Program-made: the position numbers and the translations under genes
Origin: Ampelocalamus luodianensis
Lineage: Eukaryota; Streptophyta; Magnoliopsida; Poales; Poaceae
Assembly (NCBI GenBank): GCA_036346255.1
Contig: CM070633.1
Coordinates: 11,594,001-11,658,000 of the forward strand
Direction: 5' to 3'
DNA: 64,000 nt
The notes under the pieces: model-generated
Seen by the model: only the letters and a program-made list of their open reading frames with translations
Told to the model about the DNA's origin: nothing
Database searches by the model: none
Shown: positions 33,837 to 46,980 of the stretch, in pieces
Layout: each line of letters begins with the position of its first letter
Numbering within the stretch: position 1 is the first letter of the stretch

Positions 33837-35879
33837 GGAGCATGAGGTGCCTCGCTCACCGAACACACCGCCACCACTTGACACCCTCCTCCTTGCCTAA
33901 AGCGCTTCAATTTCAAGTTTCTTCGCGGCGAAGCACCTCGGTTCTTCTCGTTTCGGCGCGCCGTAGGTCGCCGTCCCATTGCCGGCACCATCGGCATCAC
34001 CGCACCGCGCGGCTGCGCCACCACTCACTTCCTCGGAGGATCCCGGAACCCCTACGCCGACGGCGGCCGTGCGCGCGCCGCCAAACTTCGCCGTCGGCGA
34101 CCTTCCGGTCACGCGCTCGCGTCGTTTTGGTAACACGTGTTCGCGATTGTCCCTCTACATTTTGCGCACCTTCACTTCCCTCGCCGTGGCGCGTAGCGCG
34201 GCGAGCTCTGCCGAGCACCTCGTCGTCGGGCTTGCGTGGCGGTGCCACCGGCGCCACCTCACCGTCCCACGCTTGCGTGGTGCATGCGTGGCGTCCATTC
34301 ATCGCCACGTGGCGCCGCGTGTCGGTCCACCGCACGGCTCGCCTCGGCTCGGTGGAATTGGTCCACCGTGAGCGTGTCTATGACACGTGGGGCCCACACG
34401 TCGAGAAAAATAAAATTAAAATCTGAAAATCAGCGCGCGTCACATTGCGCAATAAATAGAATTTCCTTTAGAAAAATAATTGAGAGAATTCAATTAAATT
34501 CCAGTTTTATATTAAACTTCTAAAATTCATATCTTTTGCATTTGAACTCCAAATTGAGTGGATCAAATTGCAAAATTTGTCTAAAATCATAATCTAGCTA
34601 ACTAAAGCAAAATATTTCAATTTGGAGTTAGTTTGGTTTGAGTTTTTAATTTATTTGAATTTGAGTTGAATTTGTCGTATTTTCACGTATAGACTTGACG
34701 ACTCAGGAGAGTTAGATCCTTCCGACGATTTAGAGTTCCAAGACTTCAACGAAGGCAAGTTACACTATTGATCATATTGTTCGATTGTTTTAAAGTATTT
34801 ATTTACTATTTACAATTTACTATTGCATGCATATGTTTATAAAATTATCTGAATATCTGATTTAGTATATAGTTGTTCCAAACTCCTTGGTATGGCCAAT
34901 TTGACTATCAAACCTGAATACCTTGACACCTTAGATAAAATTTGTCAAATGCTTAGTCTTGCTTAGATAATATTTAAAAATTTGGGAGAATTTAGTCAAA
35001 CCTTTACAATTTAATTTAAAATGTGTTCTGTGGTATTGTTTTATCACGAAAGGTTTATAAAGAGGTTTTACTCTAAATAAAATGAAATGGGTTTGGACTT
35101 GGCGAGATGGATGGATGGTGGAGTGCAGGTTCATGCAGGTCTAATCTGGTTGGGATTACGACCCGGGGTTTTAAATTGGAAGTCGCTGAGTCGATTAAGG
35201 ACCGGTCTTTGAGCGTATTTTGCTACGCCTTACCGTACCACCACATGTCTGTATGGGCAGGATTTGGCTAAATAATCTGTAGTGTCTTAGTGTTATTTGT
35301 GCTATGTTGTATGTGTGGGCGTTGGTCGGACATTAGTCCCTTTGGCGCAAGAGGGGCTTCGGAGGATGGATAGTCAAAGGTAGCGAAACCTTAGCGGGCA
35401 TGAATCTGATGAGACTTTGCTTTGTAACGGCCTCATGATAATTGCTTAGTCACGCCTTGGGCGTGCTTTGGCGACATTAAAAGCATTTTATCTCGTGTGG
35501 GTAAAGCTGTACAACCTCTGCGAGTGTAAAACTATTCGAATAGCGCGTCATGATCATGGACATGCTAGCAAAGCCACTCTAAGTTAGAATTGTTTTTGGT
35601 TTATAAAATGTGTTCAACAGATGTTTTAGGATGGATAGTCCTATGGTAAAAATTGGGTGGTTAGCCAAGTGTTAGGAGGATATCCTTCAATAATCGATTA
35701 GTGGAGGTCATCCAATATTCGTTGTCAGTTTTGTCACTATCTTTTATCGAATTATTAAATTTGGTCTTACAAAAGTATTAGTAATATAATCTGAAAATGT
35801 TGTTTATGCAAAACAACCCTACCATTACCTTTGTTTACCTTATGCATGCATTAAACTTTCTATATTGGGTGTGACTTGC

Positions 35880-36154
35880 GAGCACGGTAGTAGTGCTCAC
35901 TCTTGCTGAATAAATCTTATTCAGAGAAGCGTTTTCCGACGGTGAGGATCTTGGCGAATAATTGCGTCCCAGACGATTGCCTGTGGCAAGTCGTGTGGCC
36001 TACTACTTCTACTACTCTTCCGCTGTGTTATTTCTTCTCTTTTGGCCGCAGGCCCTTTTGTAATAAACTTTGAATTATTATCAATAAACTCGTGATATGA
36101 TTATGCTATCACTTTTTGTTTAACTGTGTACACTAGAAATCCTGGACTAGTGTA
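35880..36154 (+). other. Two conserved stem-loops, LTR 32942-36196
   Basis: Stem-loop I is at 35880-35898 (GAGCAC/GTGCTC), preceded by CTTGC as in family A. Stem-loop II is at 36129-36154 (TACACTAG/CTAGTGTA). The third is not recognisable here. Confidence 0.72.
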
Positions 36155-36196
36155 TGAACACAGAGAATTTGGGATCCTTCGATCCCGGGTTCGACA

Positions 36197-36521
36197 AGAT
36201 CAGTGAAGTCTATGCACATACGTCATTCGCCGTTTGACTTCCTAACCATTACAGGGTTGGCCAACCACTCTGGGTGGTTGACTTCTCTTATGAAGCCTAC
36301 TTTGAGCAGCTTGTCCAATTCTGATCTAATAGCATCTCATCGATCAGGGGCAAATCTTCGTAACTTCTGTTTTACGGGTACTTTGTCAGGCCGTAAGGCT
36401 AGCCAGTGCTCGATCACTTCCCTGGGGACTCCGGTCATGTCAGATGCTTGTCACGCGAAGACATCTGCGTTTGCTTGGAGGAAAGTGATGAGGGCGTCTT
36501 CCTATTCGGGGTCGGAAGAAA
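36197..36521 (-). pseudogene. Start of Tat reverse transcriptase
   Basis: On the minus strand this reads LITFLQANADVFA, then VPREVIEHWLAL, KQKLRRFAPDR and EVNHPEWLANPVMV. These are the linker between protease and RT and the first RT motifs. Two stops are visible near 36510 and 36345. It joins protease at 46267 and the RT palm at 32941 once the inserts are removed. An open plus-strand frame over the same bases is only its shadow. Confidence 0.87.
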
Positions 36522-37160
36522 TGTAACATCCCAATTCCCAACTTGTGTTTCAAATGTAAGAAAATGTGTAGAAATTTAAAACTTTTCTTACATCTTGTAT
36601 TTCCTGTATGTTCTGAAAAATTCTTGTAAAGAAATTAGGGAAATACAAATCACAAGCCACTTGTGACCTAAATTTGGACCTTTCGTAAACTCTCTTGTCT
36701 AACCTTTTGATCATCCTCCGGAAAAAAATTTCCTAAGTTCTAGGGTTAATGTGTGACACCTCTGAAAAAATTCACAATTTTTAAAAATTGTTTGAATATT
36801 TTAAGAGGCAGTCAAACCAGTTTGACCCTTGGTCAAACCCTAAAACAAACCTTGTAGAATTTCTGGAGAAAATTTCTCTGCATAAACCCCTCTGGAAAAT
36901 TTACACAAGGTTTATCCTAGAATTAATAACCTCCAGTTAAAATTTCAGAATTTTTGGAGTTAGTTTGCTATCTCTAAAAATTCCCCAAAGTTTTTAGCCT
37001 ATTTCTAAAATCCTAAGTCAAAACTGTTAGACTCGAGTCGGACTCGAGCCCAACGTCCATTTCGGGTGCGACCCAACCATTCCCGCACCCTCCCGAGACC
37101 CTTTAAGCGTGCACTGAATATCAGCTGTTGGATTTCCTCTCCACAGCCTAGATCTAGGTG

Positions 37161-37275
37161 ACTTTCGGACCCCCCCCCCGAACGTGCCAGCGCTTCTCAG
37201 CCGTTGGATCCCCATCGGGCGGTCCATGTTGCCGTGAACTTTCGGACCCCCCCCCCGAATGCGCCAGCACTTCTC
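37161..37275. repeat. 77-bp tandem duplication with C10 runs
   Basis: ACTTTCGGAC followed by a run of about ten C starts at 37161 and again at 37238, each followed by GCCAGC(G/A)CTTCTCAGCC. It lies in the U3 part of LTR 36522-46266. Confidence 0.85.
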
Positions 37276-38792
37276 AGCCATTGGATTTTGATCCAACCGT
37301 CGCGGAGCGTACCACTTCGCGCTCGGCCGCCTTTTAACAACTGGCTCGAGCCACTTGGTTGGACCTAACCAACTAAATGCACCAGGCTCGTTCTAAAGCG
37401 GCGCGCGTTTAAGCCCTAGGATCTTGATCCAATGATCAAGATCACTTGTGCACATTCGGATCCCTGATTGCCCCTTTTTATCGTGGCCGTCCAAATCTAA
37501 TCTAACCGCCAGCGTTGACTTGAGCATTTGAAACCCTCAATTGGGCCCACTCAATCGTGGTCGTCCAATTTTGATCCAACCGTTGAGTGTGTTGGGTCCG
37601 TGCCTTAGGGTTAGGCTCAGCCCACCTAACCCTTTGGACTTGAGCTGTAACATCCCAAATTTTGGGCTTGTGTTTCAAATGTAAGAAAATGAGTAGAAAT
37701 TAAAACTTTTTCTTACATCATATATTTCCTGTTGTGCCAATCAATTCTTGATCAAGGAATTATGGAATTACATTGTCACAAGTCTTGTTGATCCAAATCT
37801 TGCTGTTCCAAAAACAATCTGGTCAAATCTTATGATCATCCTCTGGAAGTATTTTTCCTAAGTCTCTGTGATGGTATGTGACCCCTCTGAAAAATTTCAC
37901 AATTTTTAGAAATTGTTTGAATATTTTTAGAAGCGATCAAACTGTTTGACTCTTAGTCAAACATTAAAACAGAGCCTTGCAGAATTTTGGAGATTTATTC
38001 ACAGTATAAAAACCTCTGAAAATTTTACACAAGGTTGATATCTGAGTTAGCAAGCTCCTGTAAAAATTTCATAATTTTGGAGTTAATTCGCTACCTCAAA
38101 TAAATCTTTCAAAGTCTCTGTTTTTAATTCAAAGTCAAGCTGGTTTCTTGTTACTCGGGTTCGAGTCGGACTCGGGCTCGAGCCAATCGACTTAGTCGAT
38201 CAACTAAATGCACCGAGCCACTCTTTAAAGCGGCGGTGGATCTCAACCGTTAGATCTAAATCGCGCGGCCCGCGCGTGTATCGCCGGACCTTCCGGTTGC
38301 AAGTGCGAATGTCAGCCGTTAGATCTCCATCCAACCGTCGAGATGCGCGAAACTTTCGGACCCTCGGTTGCATTTTTGAATCGAGCCGTTGGATTAAGAT
38401 CCAGCGCTCGCGTACCTTCGTTGTAATTTGAGTTTGCAGCGTGGAGTTATCTGAGCCGTTCATTTCTAATCGTAGGGTTCGCATCCTCCGGTTGTGTTTT
38501 AAAGCCGGGCGTGGCGCGCCGTAGCCGTCGTCCGATTTAGATCGTGGGGCTCGAATCGCCCGAGCTTTTGCGTTGGTCATCTTCAACCTCCGTGCGTGCA
38601 GCGCAGTGCAAGGCATGGAGATGTCATTTCATGCTCCCTACGGTTACCCTAGTCGACATTATGGGTCGTGGGAGACATTTTCGGCCATGCCATGCCCTAG
38701 TGCACGGCTATTATCTTTTCCTTGTCGCGCACCTTGTGCTTTGCGTTTGCCGCCGAAAGGCGTGTGGTGCAAACCCTAATGCTTTCATGGCT

Positions 38793-38799
38793 TTATAAG
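38793..38799 (+). promoter_or_regulatory. TATA-like box of LTR 37646-42788
   Basis: TTATAAG occurs in GGCTTTATAAGCAC, at the place matching the TATA boxes of the related LTRs. It is a weaker match than the others. Confidence 0.5.
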
Positions 38800-41700
38800 C
38801 ACTCTCAATGCTTCCTAGTATCTCTTTAGACCACCACCAAGCTTCATTCACCGTATTGGAGCTTAACACCTCAAAAATGGCAAACCGCCATTGTTGACCC
38901 GTGGAGCTCCTTGGGTGTTCTTGGTGTTCCAGTGGTCCTCCTTCACGTTTCTTTGCCCTAACCTTATCTATTCACTTCCTTGAACATTTCCCCTCACTTA
39001 ATTTTGGATTTGATTCTCAGGAATTGTCCAATTTGGGGTTTGTTCAAATTCGGCCGAATTTGGTCATCTTCTTCCTCAGCTCAGGTGAGTGCTCCATTTT
39101 CTAATTACTTGCTCATGTAGCTTCTGTGAATCATTATGAAGCTATACTGATGCTTTGGAATCACTCATTTGGCTCAGGATATCTATCTCGGGTTTTCTTC
39201 TCCAAGTCCGGCGAGCTCCCTCTATGATCTAGCGACTCCGGCCATCTTCGAAGCTCCTCTCCTTTAAGGTAGTTTCTTATTAGTCCTTAGAAGCTTTGGC
39301 ACCCGCATCCTAGGCTTGCAATGGAGCTCATCGCGATTTTCGTGTTTAGCAGTAAGCTCCCATTTTCGTTTTTCCGGCTAGCCGGCGTTCTAGTCCCTCG
39401 CCGCCGGCGAGAATGCTACCATTAGGTTCGTTCTGTTATTGCGAATCCATTTTGGGTCGTGTTCGGCGCCGCCGCGGCCAGTGTCGCCGGCGATTTGCCG
39501 TTGAACTCACTCGGGTTTTTGAACACGCAGACTCCGTTTTCGTCATCTGATTAGGACACATTAATTGCTAATCATTAGTTGTTAATTGTGTCTTAACCAT
39601 TATTGTTGAGCCACTGACTAGTGGGCCCAACATCCTTTAATCACTCTCTGGTTCAATCCCGCACTGTTCCGACATCATTAAGATTAATCATTGGTTAATT
39701 GAAGGTGTCGGCATTTAATCATTGTCGGAAATCTCCTGCAGTCGTGACTTGTGGGCGAGGAGTTAAGATCAAATCTCGAGAGTCATTAGTGTTTAATTAA
39801 TGGTAATCATTAGAAGCATTAATCTGTCCTAACCGCCACTCTCGATCGCGACAAGTGGGCGGTGCTCTGTGCGTGTGTTAAACGGTAGCGTGGGTGACTC
39901 AAAGTCAGCGACATGCGGTCCCACATGTCGACATCTTCCTTTGAGCTGCGGTCAATATCTACCGTTCGTTTTTAGATCTGCGGCCCGGATCGTGAGTGCG
40001 TCGGACCCTCGGATGCCTTGATCATTCTCGGCCGTCGATCTTGAGATCAGCGGTGAGATCGTGTGCGCAATCGGACCTTCCGGCCGTTGGTGCGCTCGGA
40101 CCGTCCATCGGCGGATCTGCGGTGGGATTGGCCCAAGCAACGCGCCGTCGGATGCATACACCTTCGTGAGCCGTTGGATCGTGATCCAACGGTGGCTCCG
40201 ATAGGTTTGGCGGCGCGCGTATTTGTTTCGCGCGCGTGAGCCGTAGGATGTTAGATCAAGGGTTGCCGGCGTCCACGTCGTTTTCTTTTAATTGGGTGGT
40301 TACGTATTTGGTAAGTATTTGTTTAACAAGCGAAAATGATATAAAAACTTTAGAAACTCATAACTAATTCATTTTAAGCGCTTTTAGATAATTCCAACGG
40401 TAATAAATTATGTTGTCACTTTAGTTTATTATAAAAATGGATTTAAGCATGTTCGATGAGAGTGAAATTGTTTAGTTAAGAATAGCTTGTTTTCGCTATT
40501 TTTATATATTCGAATTATATTAAAACTTGGAAAATGCATATCTTTTACGTATATCCGATAATTGTACGATTTTAACTTTGATAAATTTGTTATTAACTAA
40601 ACTTTAATCTAAAAATGGTGGTAGGCCTAAATCAGCTGAGAAAAATATGTTAGTAGATTTAACCTTATTAGTAGCACTTAAAAATTCATTTAATGATGTA
40701 ATAGACACAGTAATTCCACTGTAAATCCTAAAAATAGAAATTTAATGTTAGAAATCCCTCTGTTATCATACTATAAGGTGAAATAGGTTTTGCACGTGTT
40801 TATATTTCTTGAAAGTGCATTATGCTAGTTTTGCATCTTAGAAAAGTCATAACTAAATCATTTTAACTCCAAATGATCTGAAATTTTATATGGGTTACCT
40901 CTATACCAGTAGGTAGCTACCATAAAAATTTCAGCTTCAAAATCTTTCTAGAAAATGTTTTTGCTACAGTGCTAATTATGGCCGAAAATGGGTTTTTAGG
41001 TAATATCTTTTGCACCGCAAATCCAAATTAGGTTTTTCCAGTTTCTATGTCTAGGTATATTCGTATTTCACCTTGTGTATAAGTTTCGTCGCATTTAGAT
41101 AATTTGTGCTTGCTCTTTTGTTTATGTGTTGCTAGTCTTATTGGTTGTTCTTGGTTGTTTTTGTCTTTCGTTTAGGATTCGACATTTGCGGTAATCCCGA
41201 GAATGACCCTCCACAATAGTTTGAGCAACAGCAAGAAGGCAAGCAGTTTGATCATGTTAATCCCAGTATTTTAAGTATTTATGTTGATTACAAATTCTAT
41301 GTATGCATTGCTACTTTGTGTTAATAGTTGGCCTAGTAGATGCATTCCTTAGCAAATGATTATCCTCTACTACCATGAGCCTAGGTTACTTGCTGTGACT
41401 TAGAGTTCATGGATGGGCTCTTGTCACTTAGTAGTTAAGAATTAATTGCTTAGCCATGCTTAGTTTCGGTAGAAATGGGCGGTTATCGACTTGTCGATAA
41501 CCTTGATCACTTAAAACTTATTATGATTATGATTTCCACCTTGTGCCTTGTCTACTTATGAAAACTAAAACTGAAAACAAAATGATTTAGACTTGGGCAC
41601 AATGGTATGATGGTGTGATTCTTGGGTGTGACTGGAATGGTGCCCGGGTCAACACGGACCGAACATCTTGTTACACTAAACCAAGCATTTTAGCGTGCTA

Positions 41701-42345
41701 ACCACATTAGAGGGTATGGGACCTCTCTTGACTTAGTACTTTGGCGTGTATTGGCTCAGTCGCGGAGTCGCGGGAGGGATGGTGTTGGGAGCATTGTAGT
41801 GTCAGAAAGACTTCACCGTGATGGGATTTGTTGTCTTTCGACTTGCAATGTAAGCATATGGGTTTCTATCCATATGGCGGCTCGTAGTTAATACACAAGA
41901 TTGGAAATGTCTCGTAGGACTTAGCGGGCCGTCATACCTTGGCGGTGTGCTTGTGGCTTGAAGGCGATGCGAAATGTGGGTACATTGGTACACCTGCGAG
42001 GTTAAAACTATTCGAATAGCCTCGCCCTAGGTTATGGACACGCTTGGCAAGGTCTTTCAAGAGTTAGACTACAACCTTTTAAATTAAAACTTGATGGGTG
42101 GTGCGAATCGGGATTCGTGCTATGTTGTGGTGGCTATTGGGATAGTCACTTCAGTGGTTACTTGTATGTATCTTTACTCACTTTATTACTTTGATAACAA
42201 AGCAGATTTGCAAACTTGCTTTTAAAGCGTATTACATTATTGCAAATAAAGTTGGCTTCATGCAAAATGAGACATACAACCTCCACCAAATAAGCTTGCA
42301 TGTAGTTTATGAATAGGTCTGCTATTCCACACGTCGATCTTGCGG

Positions 42346-42702
42346 GTACAAAGACAATCTTTGTACTCGGATGCTATGCTTAATTGTTACATTGCGAGAG
42401 GAAGAAGGTGAGCACGAGGGCCTCACTTTTGTGAGTATCTTTGTGGTAGCTTGGGCGACTAGCTTAGCGGCCGGTCGGTTGCCTTGTGGGTGTATGGCTA
42501 ATCGGTCGACTTTTGTTCTAGCCATCTTATGGCACTTTTGCTTCATTGTCATTCTTGTATATTGTTCTATTTGGCCGGTCGGCTCTCTTTTGTAATAACT
42601 TTACTTTATGTATGTCGTGGTTGAACTTAGTGATGTATGTTGTATGGAAATGATGTGTAATTTTGTGATGATGTGCATATGTTGCAATGCAGGAAACATA
42701 TG
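42346..42702 (+). other. Three conserved stem-loops, LTR 37646-42788
   Basis: Stem-loop I is at 42346-42366 (GTACAAAGA/TCTTTGTAC), III at 42408-42426 (GTGAG/CTCAC) and II at 42676-42702 (CATATGTT/AACATATG). Confidence 0.75.
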
Positions 42703-43065
42703 CCCATCGAGGCTTAGAATGTTTAATTAGTAATGCTAGAACCAATTGGAGGTTAAGTGTTACTAGTTAAATATTCCGGGTCCTCACATGAGCCACCTTG
42801 TGTCGCTTACATGTGGGCCCTCGCCTCCTGGTCATCTTCTTCATCACACCTGCGCGCGTGTGAGAGAGCCCGTATGCCATGGCAGTGCAAGGTCGCCTCC
42901 TTGAGCCCTTTAAACGGCTCTTTGTTGCAATCATTTAATGCGCATCAGAGCCTTCCCCCAAAGTCATGGTCGTCACCTGCTCCCGTCGCTCGATGTGTCC
43001 ATGGCAGCGTTATAAGCCGGGTTCACCGTGGAACCCTGTTTTGCTCCAAACCCTAGCCCCTCGGC

Positions 43066-43073
43066 TATATAAA
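43066..43073 (+). promoter_or_regulatory. TATA box of LTR 36522-46266
   Basis: TATATAAA in GGCTATATAAAGCC is a strong match and lies at the end of the GC-rich U3. Confidence 0.7.
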
Positions 43074-45825
43074 GCCTGTGAGCTCCTCCTTAGCTTCTTT
43101 TACACATCCCCTTGCAAACCCTAGCGTCCTCTCTGAGTATTTGAGCTCAAATCACAGAGAACCCTAAAATCGCCATTGTTGGACCTTGGAGCTCCTCGGT
43201 GGCAGTAGTGCTCCAAGGGTCCTTTTTCAATTCTTTTCGCGCCACTTCGCGCCCCTCTCCCTATTGAACAAAACTCCTAACTTAATTTGGTTTGACATTC
43301 ACAGGAATTGTTAAATTTGAGGTTTGTTCAAATTCGGCCGAAATCACCCCTTTTCTTCCTCAGCTCTGGTGAGTGCCTCATTTCTCAATTGTTTGCTCAT
43401 GGACCTTGTATGAGATATAATGAAGCGATATTGATGACCCAGTCTCACTCATTTTGCTCAAGCCGTCGTTTTCACTTCATCTTGTTCGGCTCCGGCGAGC
43501 TCTTTCGTGGACAAAGCCTCTCCAACTATCTTGGGTCCTCTTCTTGGCTAAGGTAGTCCCTTATTAGCCCCTAGAAGCCGTGGCACTCGCTTTCTAGGTC
43601 GTCGCCACCGTCGAGATTACCTCCAGTGGATGCACAAGGTTATTGCGTTTCCATTTTTGCCTTTAGCTGCCGTCGCGGTGGCCGGAGCCGGCGGCGGCAA
43701 GCCTTTCTTTGTGCTCTGTTCTTTTGTCAGACGAGAATGCGTTGTAGCATTGTCATTAGGACACAGATCCTGTTCCTTAAATACTAATCATTGTTAATCA
43801 TCGGTAATCATTAGTTAGCAATAAATGGCTGTTTGTGAATGACTTGTTGAGTCACTTACATGTGGACCCAGTCACTTAAAACACCCCCTCACGCACAGTG
43901 CGTTATCGTTAGGACATCATTAATGCTAATCATTGGCTAATCACTGTTAATCACTGATTAGAAAGTAATGGCGGTCTTAATTGCACCTTAGAGTCACTGA
44001 CCTGTGGGCCCGCACCTTAATAAACCCCCTCGTGCGCGTAAACCCCCGCGTGTGGCCCACATGTCACTAGCAAGCGGGCCCCGCATCCTTAGCTGCTCTC
44101 GGGCGCGTGCGTTACGCCTTGTTGATCCTGGACCGCTGATCTTGAGATCAACGACTCAGATCTCGTGGGACATTCGAACCCCTCCTATTGTCCAAATCCC
44201 TGTACCCTCTATCTTCAGATCTACGATCATGGTTGGTTGGGACGTTCGGACCCCTTCGAATGCCCCAATCGACGTGGACCGTTAGATCTTAATCCAACGG
44301 TGGGTCCTGTGGACCTCCTCGCGTACGTGCGCAGTGTGCGGTGCGCGTGGGTCGTTAGATTCTTGATCAGTGGCCCACGTTCATCCACGTCGTTTCCTTG
44401 GGATTAAGTTTGTTTATTTTCCAGTAAGCTCTTATTTGTCCACTAGAAAATGGGATTAAACTTTGAAAATTCATAACTAATTCATTTTAATTCCTTTTTA
44501 GATGATTCCAACTGTGTTAAATTCCTGTTTAGCTAAAGTTTAATCTAAAAGTACATGTATGCACTGATTCTGTACTAGAAAATTATCTAGGTTGAATTGA
44601 CTTGATTAGGTATAAATATTGTCTAGAAATTCATTTAAAATTTGTAAAAGACACAAGTAATTCCCTGTAACTCCAAATTGAGCAAACTAAAAATTGGTAA
44701 ATTCCTTTGGCAATGTACTTTTATGTAGACTAGATTTTGTCCGTGCCCTTGCCTCTGAAAAATAATATACTCTAGTTTCATAACTTAGAAAAATCATAAG
44801 TAATTCATTTCAACTCCAAATGAAGTAAACTCAATTTTGCTAACCTTAGGATGTCAGTATCTACCTACCATAAAAATTTTAGGTTCTAGATCTTTCTGGA
44901 AAATTTTGCCATGAATAGTAACTGATAACAATTAAATTTGAATTTCCGAGCCAACTGAAATTGATTTAGCTATAACTTTTGCATACTTAATCCAAATCAA
45001 ATGATTCTTGTTGCTAAATTTGTCTAAAATCATTTCCATCCTACTGTATAAATTTCATGGATTTTGGATGAGTTTGGACTTTGAGTCTTTTTCGATGTTC
45101 GTCGTTTTTATTGGAATTTCTTACTCTTTCGATAGGTCCCGGCGATTGTGTTGATTGTGAGAACGAACCTCTGTAGCAAACGAGTGATCTTCAACAAGGC
45201 AAGGAGATGTAGCATCATTTGATCATATTGCTCCTATTACTTTTAAAGTTTAATATCTTGTTTGAAAAAACTAAGTATGCATTCTTCTTGTGTTAAAGTT
45301 ATTTTTTGTCGATTAGAGGTAGCTAATTCTATTGCATTGTTGCCTTAAAATTGTTCACCCCTACCACTGCCCTAGGTTATTATCCTCACTGGTGAATTAG
45401 AGCCCGGTGAATTATTTATGATCTTTTTATTGTCTTTACGATATGATGCTTAGCAATGCTTAGTTACCGGTAGAATTGGGCGGTTATCGACTTAGTCGAT
45501 GATCTTGATCACACAAAACTTGTTATTACTTATGATCAATACCTTGTGCTTTGTTTATTTGTGCAAACCAAAACTGGAAATAAAATGTTTTAGACTTAGG
45601 CACAATGGTATGATGGTGTGATCTTATGGTGTGACTGGAATGGTGCCCGGGTCATCAAGGATCGAGTTACTTGTGTCACTTAGCCAAGCGCTTGTTGCGT
45701 GCTAACCACACGAGGGGGATATGGGACCCCTCTTGACTAAGTACTTTGGGAGGTGTTAATTCGGGGTCGCAGGTGGTTAAAATTGTTTTTATAAGGGGAA
45801 GAGCACCCGCACTTGTAAGTCTTGC

Positions 45826-46180
45826 GAGTACATTTTTGTACTCATTTGCATTGCTTATTTATTGCAGAGGAGGTTGATCCCCAAGGCATCAACTTTTGTG
45901 AGTTTTGCTGAGGTGTGGACGACTAGCTTGGCGGCCCAGTCGAATTGCCTTATGGGTATATGGCAAACCGGTTGGCTTTTGTTTATAGCCATCTTATGGC
46001 ATTTTGCTTCCGCTGTTAATTAATTCCTTTAACTTGTCTTGGCCGGTCGGTCTATCTTTTGTAATAACTTTACTATGTGTCTTTTGCTTGTATAGTTTAA
46101 GCTTTGGTTCTGTGTGTTGTATGGAATTGATGCAATGTTTTGTAAAAGGGTGTGTATACTGCAATTCTGGGAAGTATACA
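45826..46180 (+). other. Three conserved stem-loops, LTR 36522-46266
   Basis: Stem-loop I is at 45826-45843 (GAGTACA/TGTACTC), III at 45873-45893 (GTTGAT/ATCAAC) and II at 46153-46180 (TGTATACT/AGTATACA). In III both arms differ from the GTGAG/CTCAC copies and still pair. Confidence 0.78.
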
Positions 46181-46266
46181 TTTCCCGAGGCATGGTGTAT
46201 TTGGTTTGTGATGCTAGAGTCAATGGAAGGCTAAGCATTACAAGCTAAATAAACCGGAGTCTCACA

Positions 46267-46980
46267 AGAAAGCCCGATGCGAACAGTCTTCGAGGCCTCC
46301 TTCGCGTCCAAAGGAACCTCCTTGACATGGTCGTTCGGCTTTGGTGCAGCCTTAGGCTTCGACTTGCTAGTCGAAGGCTGACTTTCATCTCGAGTTGGTA
46401 TCTGTTCAATCATCTCGAGGGACCGACGGTCGCAAGAATGCGTCATCTTCTTGTCACAATAAATTGTGATTTCTCCTTTGGGACCTGACATCTTATGACA
46501 TTGATACCCATAGTGAGTAGCTATTAAGAATTTTGCCAAAGTTAGTCATTCGAGTATGGCGTTATATGCTTTATTGAAATCGACCACATCAAATGAGATC
46601 TTCTCTGTCCTGAAATTACTTGGTGGACCAAATGTTAAAGGAAAAGAAACTTGGCCAATTGGTTTGGTCGAAGACCCCGATACGATTTCGTGGAAAGGAT
46701 ATCGTACTAGCCTTACCTTTGTCCTGGGAACTTGCATCTCATCCAGGGTACTCGTAAACAGTATGTTTAACGAGCTCCCACCATCAACCAAAACTCGATT
46801 TACTCGACAATTGTTGATGGTGGGTTCGACCACAATCTAAAATCGACCTGGTCTAGTCGAAGGGATCGGGCAGTCATCTTTCTCGAAAGTGATGGTGACT
46901 TCTGACCACTTCGGTACTTTATTGACAAGAGGAGAGTCGATTGTGTTTACCTCATGCTCGACAGCCTTAAGCTGTCGTCT
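46267..46980 (-). pseudogene. Tat protease and flanking linker
   Basis: On the minus strand the protease core reads RVLVDGGSSLNILF (46833-46546 region), a Tat-type aspartic protease motif with DGG in place of DTG/DSG. It is followed by IGQVSFPLTFG and FDVVDFNKAYNAILE. The linker to RT (46539-46267) ends with KEASKTVRIGLS. It joins 36521 in frame after removal of the LTR 36522-46266. It would cut the polyprotein into its parts. Confidence 0.85.

Larger units (their letters stand above)
32942..36196 (+). mobile_element. Solo LTR of a related family (family C)
   Basis: It starts TGTAACAGCCC and ends GGGTTCGACA. The TSD AGATC is at 32937-32941 and 36197-36201, and its removal restores the Tat RT frame across the well-known MCIDFTDLNK motif. 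It is 3,255 bp. The GC-rich part (33230-34430) carries long open but low-complexity frames and a TATA box at 33830. The end differs from family A, but the palindrome and two of the stem-loops are shared. Confidence 0.93.
37646..42788 (+). mobile_element. Solo LTR of family A, uninterrupted (5,143 bp)
   Basis: It starts TGTAACATCCC and ends GGGTCCTCACA. The TSD TGAGC lies at 37641-37645 and 42789-42793. It is the best reference copy of this LTR in the window, with no nested insert. The GC-rich U3 is at 38140-38780 and 39890-40300, and the second half is AT-rich. Confidence 0.94.
36522..46266 (+). mobile_element. Solo LTR of family A, split by another solo LTR
   Basis: The parts are 36522-37645 and 42794-46266, about 4.6 kb. 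It starts TGTAACATCCC and ends GGAGTCTCACA. The TSD AGAAA is at 36517-36521 and 46267-46271. Removing it joins Tat protease/linker codons in frame. The TATA box is at 43066. It lacks the palindrome region near 45770, which appears deleted. Confidence 0.93.

Noticed and set aside
33749..34426. 225-codon plus-strand ORF, plus several overlapping ones
   Set aside because: It lies in the GC-rich U3 and downstream part of solo LTR 32942-36196. Arg/Ala/His-rich low complexity, open in several frames at once; no homology motif.
36203..36526. 107-codon plus-strand ORF
   Set aside because: It is the complement of the Tat RT start, which has clear RT motifs on the minus strand.
46556..46840. 94-codon plus-strand ORF
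   Set aside because: It is the shadow of the Tat protease on the minus strand.
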